Shown: one piece after another, positions 13,099 to 14,397 of the stretch
How positions within the stretch are numbered: the stretch's first letter is position 1
Layout: every line of letters begins with the position of its first letter
Source: Candidatus Woesearchaeota archaeon
Lineage (GTDB): Archaea > Nanobdellota > Nanobdellia > Woesearchaeales > UBA11576
Reading direction: 5' to 3'
DNA length: 14,397 bases
Assembly: GCA_019322385.1 (NCBI GenBank)
Contig: JAHWIS010000003.1
Location: 1 to 14,397, forward strand
The notes under the pieces: model-generated
The model's database searches: none
Told to the model about the DNA's origin: nothing
What the model saw: only the letters and a program-made list of their open reading frames with translations
Translations under genes and position numbers: made by a program

Positions 13099-13848
13099 CT
13101 AAGCACCTGTCACTGTTGCTACGCAGTCCTGTTCTGTGTAAGGCGGCTCTCCGAAAGCTATGAATCCGCAGACAGCTTGGTTATTATGCTGTTTTGCGAT
13201 CTCGAAGACGCAATGGTTCTCTGAGAACTCTCCATTGAGGAAAGGGATGTCAAAGCAAGGCTCCATGCTGTTCGCATCTGCAGCGACCTTGAAAAGGCAG
13301 CCTGCGATGTCACGGTCGTCTTTTAATTCAAGGCAGGAAGCTGAGTCCCTGAACTCTACTGCGACTTTCCTGAAGCAATTGTCTTTTGCAGAAGGGGAAT
13401 CTATGCCAAGGCAGTAGTCTGGATTCCTGTTTGTCTCTGCGAGTGATGCAAAGCAGGTGTCTTCGGAAGAATATCTCCCCTGCTTCACGAAATCAGCGCA
13501 ATAGGTAGGCTTCTCCGGTGCCAAGGCAAGCTCTGCCCCGGCACCAGCAGCCTCTTCCAGCGTAGGTATTGATCTGAACACGACCTCCTCTTCTTCAGGA
13601 GCAGTGATCGCCCTGTATACAAAGAAAGCGACCACAAGTAAAGCTATGATTGCAATGATAGGTATGACCATCTTCTTATCAAGCACATGATGAACTGTCT
13701 TGATATCTGAAATGACTGAAGGCTGCACAGGCTGCGGACGTTGCTGCAGATACTGCTGCTGAGGCCTCGGCTGCGGCCTGGGCTGCGGATACTGATACTG
13801 TGGAGTACGCTGAGGATACTGAGTTTGTTGTTGAGGTAATGGGGTCAT
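13099..13848 (-). CDS. Pro/Gln-tailed membrane protein with C-x13-C outer repeats
   Basis: The 249-residue protein has three parts. Residues 1-43 are a Pro/Gln/Arg/Tyr-rich, probably disordered tail. One membrane segment (about 60-78) follows a basic stretch, which places the tail inside and the rest outside. Residues 117-242 contain ten cysteines at 117, 132, 146, 158, 172, 184, 198, 213, 227 and 242. Four pairs (132/146, 158/172, 184/198, 213/227) have exactly 13 residues between them, and the context (N/D)xC(F/V)xx(V/I/L)A recurs, so this is a tandem repeat of about 26-29 residues, probably helices held by disulfides. No enzyme motif is seen. ATG 13848 is chosen over an upstream TTG because it lies one base after the preceding stop; no strong Shine-Dalgarno site is visible. 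Its stop abuts the next gene. It may be a surface receptor, adhesion or anchoring protein. Confidence 0.83.
   Translation of the reverse strand: MTPLPQQQTQYPQRTPQYQYPQPRPQPRPQQQYLQQRPQPVQPSVISDIKTVHHVLDKKMVIPIIAIIALLVVAFFVYRAITAPEEEEVVFRSIPTLEEAAGAGAELALAPEKPTYCADFVKQGRYSSEDTCFASLAETNRNPDYCLGIDSPSAKDNCFRKVAVEFRDSASCLELKDDRDIAGCLFKVAADANSMEPCFDIPFLNGEFSENHCVFEIAKQHNNQAVCGFIAFGEPPYTEQDCVATVTGA
13104..13108 (-). promoter_or_regulatory. Shine-Dalgarno site within the end of the upstream gene
   Basis: The minus strand reads AGGTG-CTTAG-ATG, so the site for the six-pass membrane protein lies in the last codons of the C-x13-C protein gene, and the stop TAG touches the ATG. This ties the two proteins' synthesis together. 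Confidence 0.5.
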
Positions 13849-13849
13849 T

Positions 13850-14397
13850 TTAGGAAGCACACGCAGTTGCAAGATTCTGCGCCTTGCAAGCATTCAAAAA
13901 CTCCAATGCAATGCCTGATGTTGCCTTGCAGGTTGATTCGGACATGTGTTTGCAGTAATATGCTAAACTTAAAGGATGTTCAAGACGTATACATTTACCA
14001 TATGTGAAAGAGTTCTTCATGCTATCAGTTACTCCTAGCAGACATATAGAACCAGGATCGCATGAGAGTAGAGACTCTTGCCCTGTTGAAGCATCTGTAC
14101 TTTTCAATTTAGTTACAAGTTTAGAGTCTTTAACCAAACCTTTCAACTGAGAATCTTCTTCTTCACTACACTTAATTGTATTGACACAGCACTTTCCACT
14201 TGTGCAGAATGAAGTGCCATCTTCATATTCAGTACCTTTGCAGGGTTCTAAGCACTTAGGAATATCGGCACGACCCATATTTGGACCACATGTATTACCT
14301 AATCCCTCTTTTTCCTTTGGTGTCTTGCAGCATATCAAACCTTGTGCACAAATACCTGCACCGCTTGCATCAAGTTCCTTACAATCAGCTTCTTTCC
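13850..14397 (-). CDS. Cysteine-rich secreted-type protein, 5' end outside the window
   Basis: The frame is open from the right edge to the TAA at 13850-13852, giving about 182 visible residues; the only start-like codon (TTG at 14338) lies within a continuous Cys-rich pattern, so the true start is upstream. Cysteines are abundant and partly repeated: CAQGLICC and CTSGKCC share a C-x2/3-G-x1/2-CC pattern, and a second group (CDPGSIC, YYCKHM, STCKAT, NACKAQ, TACAS) fills the C-terminal half. Such density implies disulfides outside the cell; a signal peptide or membrane anchor would lie beyond the window. No catalytic motif is seen. The gene is visibly richer in A+T than the rest: the line 14101-14160 has 17 G/C of 60, against 29 of 60 at 7261-7320. 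It is one base from the C-x13-C protein gene and surely in the same operon. Confidence 0.8.
   Translation of the reverse strand, partial: KEADCKELDASGAGICAQGLICCKTPKEKEGLGNTCGPNMGRADIPKCLEPCKGTEYEDGTSFCTSGKCCVNTIKCSEEEDSQLKGLVKDSKLVTKLKSTDASTGQESLLSCDPGSICLLGVTDSMKNSFTYGKCIRLEHPLSLAYYCKHMSESTCKATSGIALEFLNACKAQNLATACAS

Overview
The window looks like part of the chromosome of an uncultivated archaeon, most plausibly a DPANN-type lineage such as Woesearchaeota or a relative. This is inferred from several things seen in the sequence. Shine-Dalgarno sites are of the GGTGATC/GGAGGT type. Box A-like TATA elements (TTTATATAT, AAATATAAA) lie upstream of gene blocks, and oligo-T runs lie downstream. 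AUA and AGG codons are used heavily, and GTG starts are common. The proteome includes a nucleotidyltransferase with a helical extension, cysteine-repeat surface proteins and an archaeal MoxR/DUF58/VWA cluster. No rRNA, tRNA, CRISPR array, transposase or phage gene was seen.

Layout. Positions 1-1161 (+) hold two adjacent genes of unknown function, the first cut by the window edge. Positions 1185-3032 (-) encode a long protein with two tandem nucleotidyltransferase-like domains, of which only the second keeps the catalytic signature. Positions 3310-4014 (-) encode a charged, helical hypothetical protein. Positions 4294-11944 (+) form a six-gene cluster: a BatA-like VWA membrane protein, a double-VWA/glutamine-amidotransferase-like membrane protein, a single-pass coiled-coil protein, a three-pass membrane protein, a MoxR AAA+ ATPase and a DUF58 protein. 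Positions 12220-14397 (-) form a second tight operon, read from right to left: a cysteine-rich protein cut by the right edge, a Pro/Gln-tailed membrane protein with C-x13-C repeats outside the cell, and a six-pass membrane protein.

How the genes fit together. In known MoxR systems the cytosolic AAA+ ATPase works with a DUF58 protein and membrane-anchored VWA proteins, and is thought to act as a chaperone or in maturation of complexes. Here the charge pattern around the membrane segments puts both large VWA proteins mostly outside the cell. The coiled-coil and three-pass proteins are candidate scaffold or link subunits between those outer domains and the cytosolic MoxR/DUF58 pair. The substrate cannot be read from the sequence.

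The most unusual signal is non-coding. All three intergenic gaps longer than 200 bp, and no other place in the window, carry copies of a palindrome-bounded element of roughly 105-150 bp (four copies, one inverted). Internal blocks such as GCTCGCTAGGCGG are conserved, while the outer arms differ completely between copies yet stay self-complementary within each copy. One copy also carries a 41-bp double-hairpin insertion flanked by CCA on both sides.
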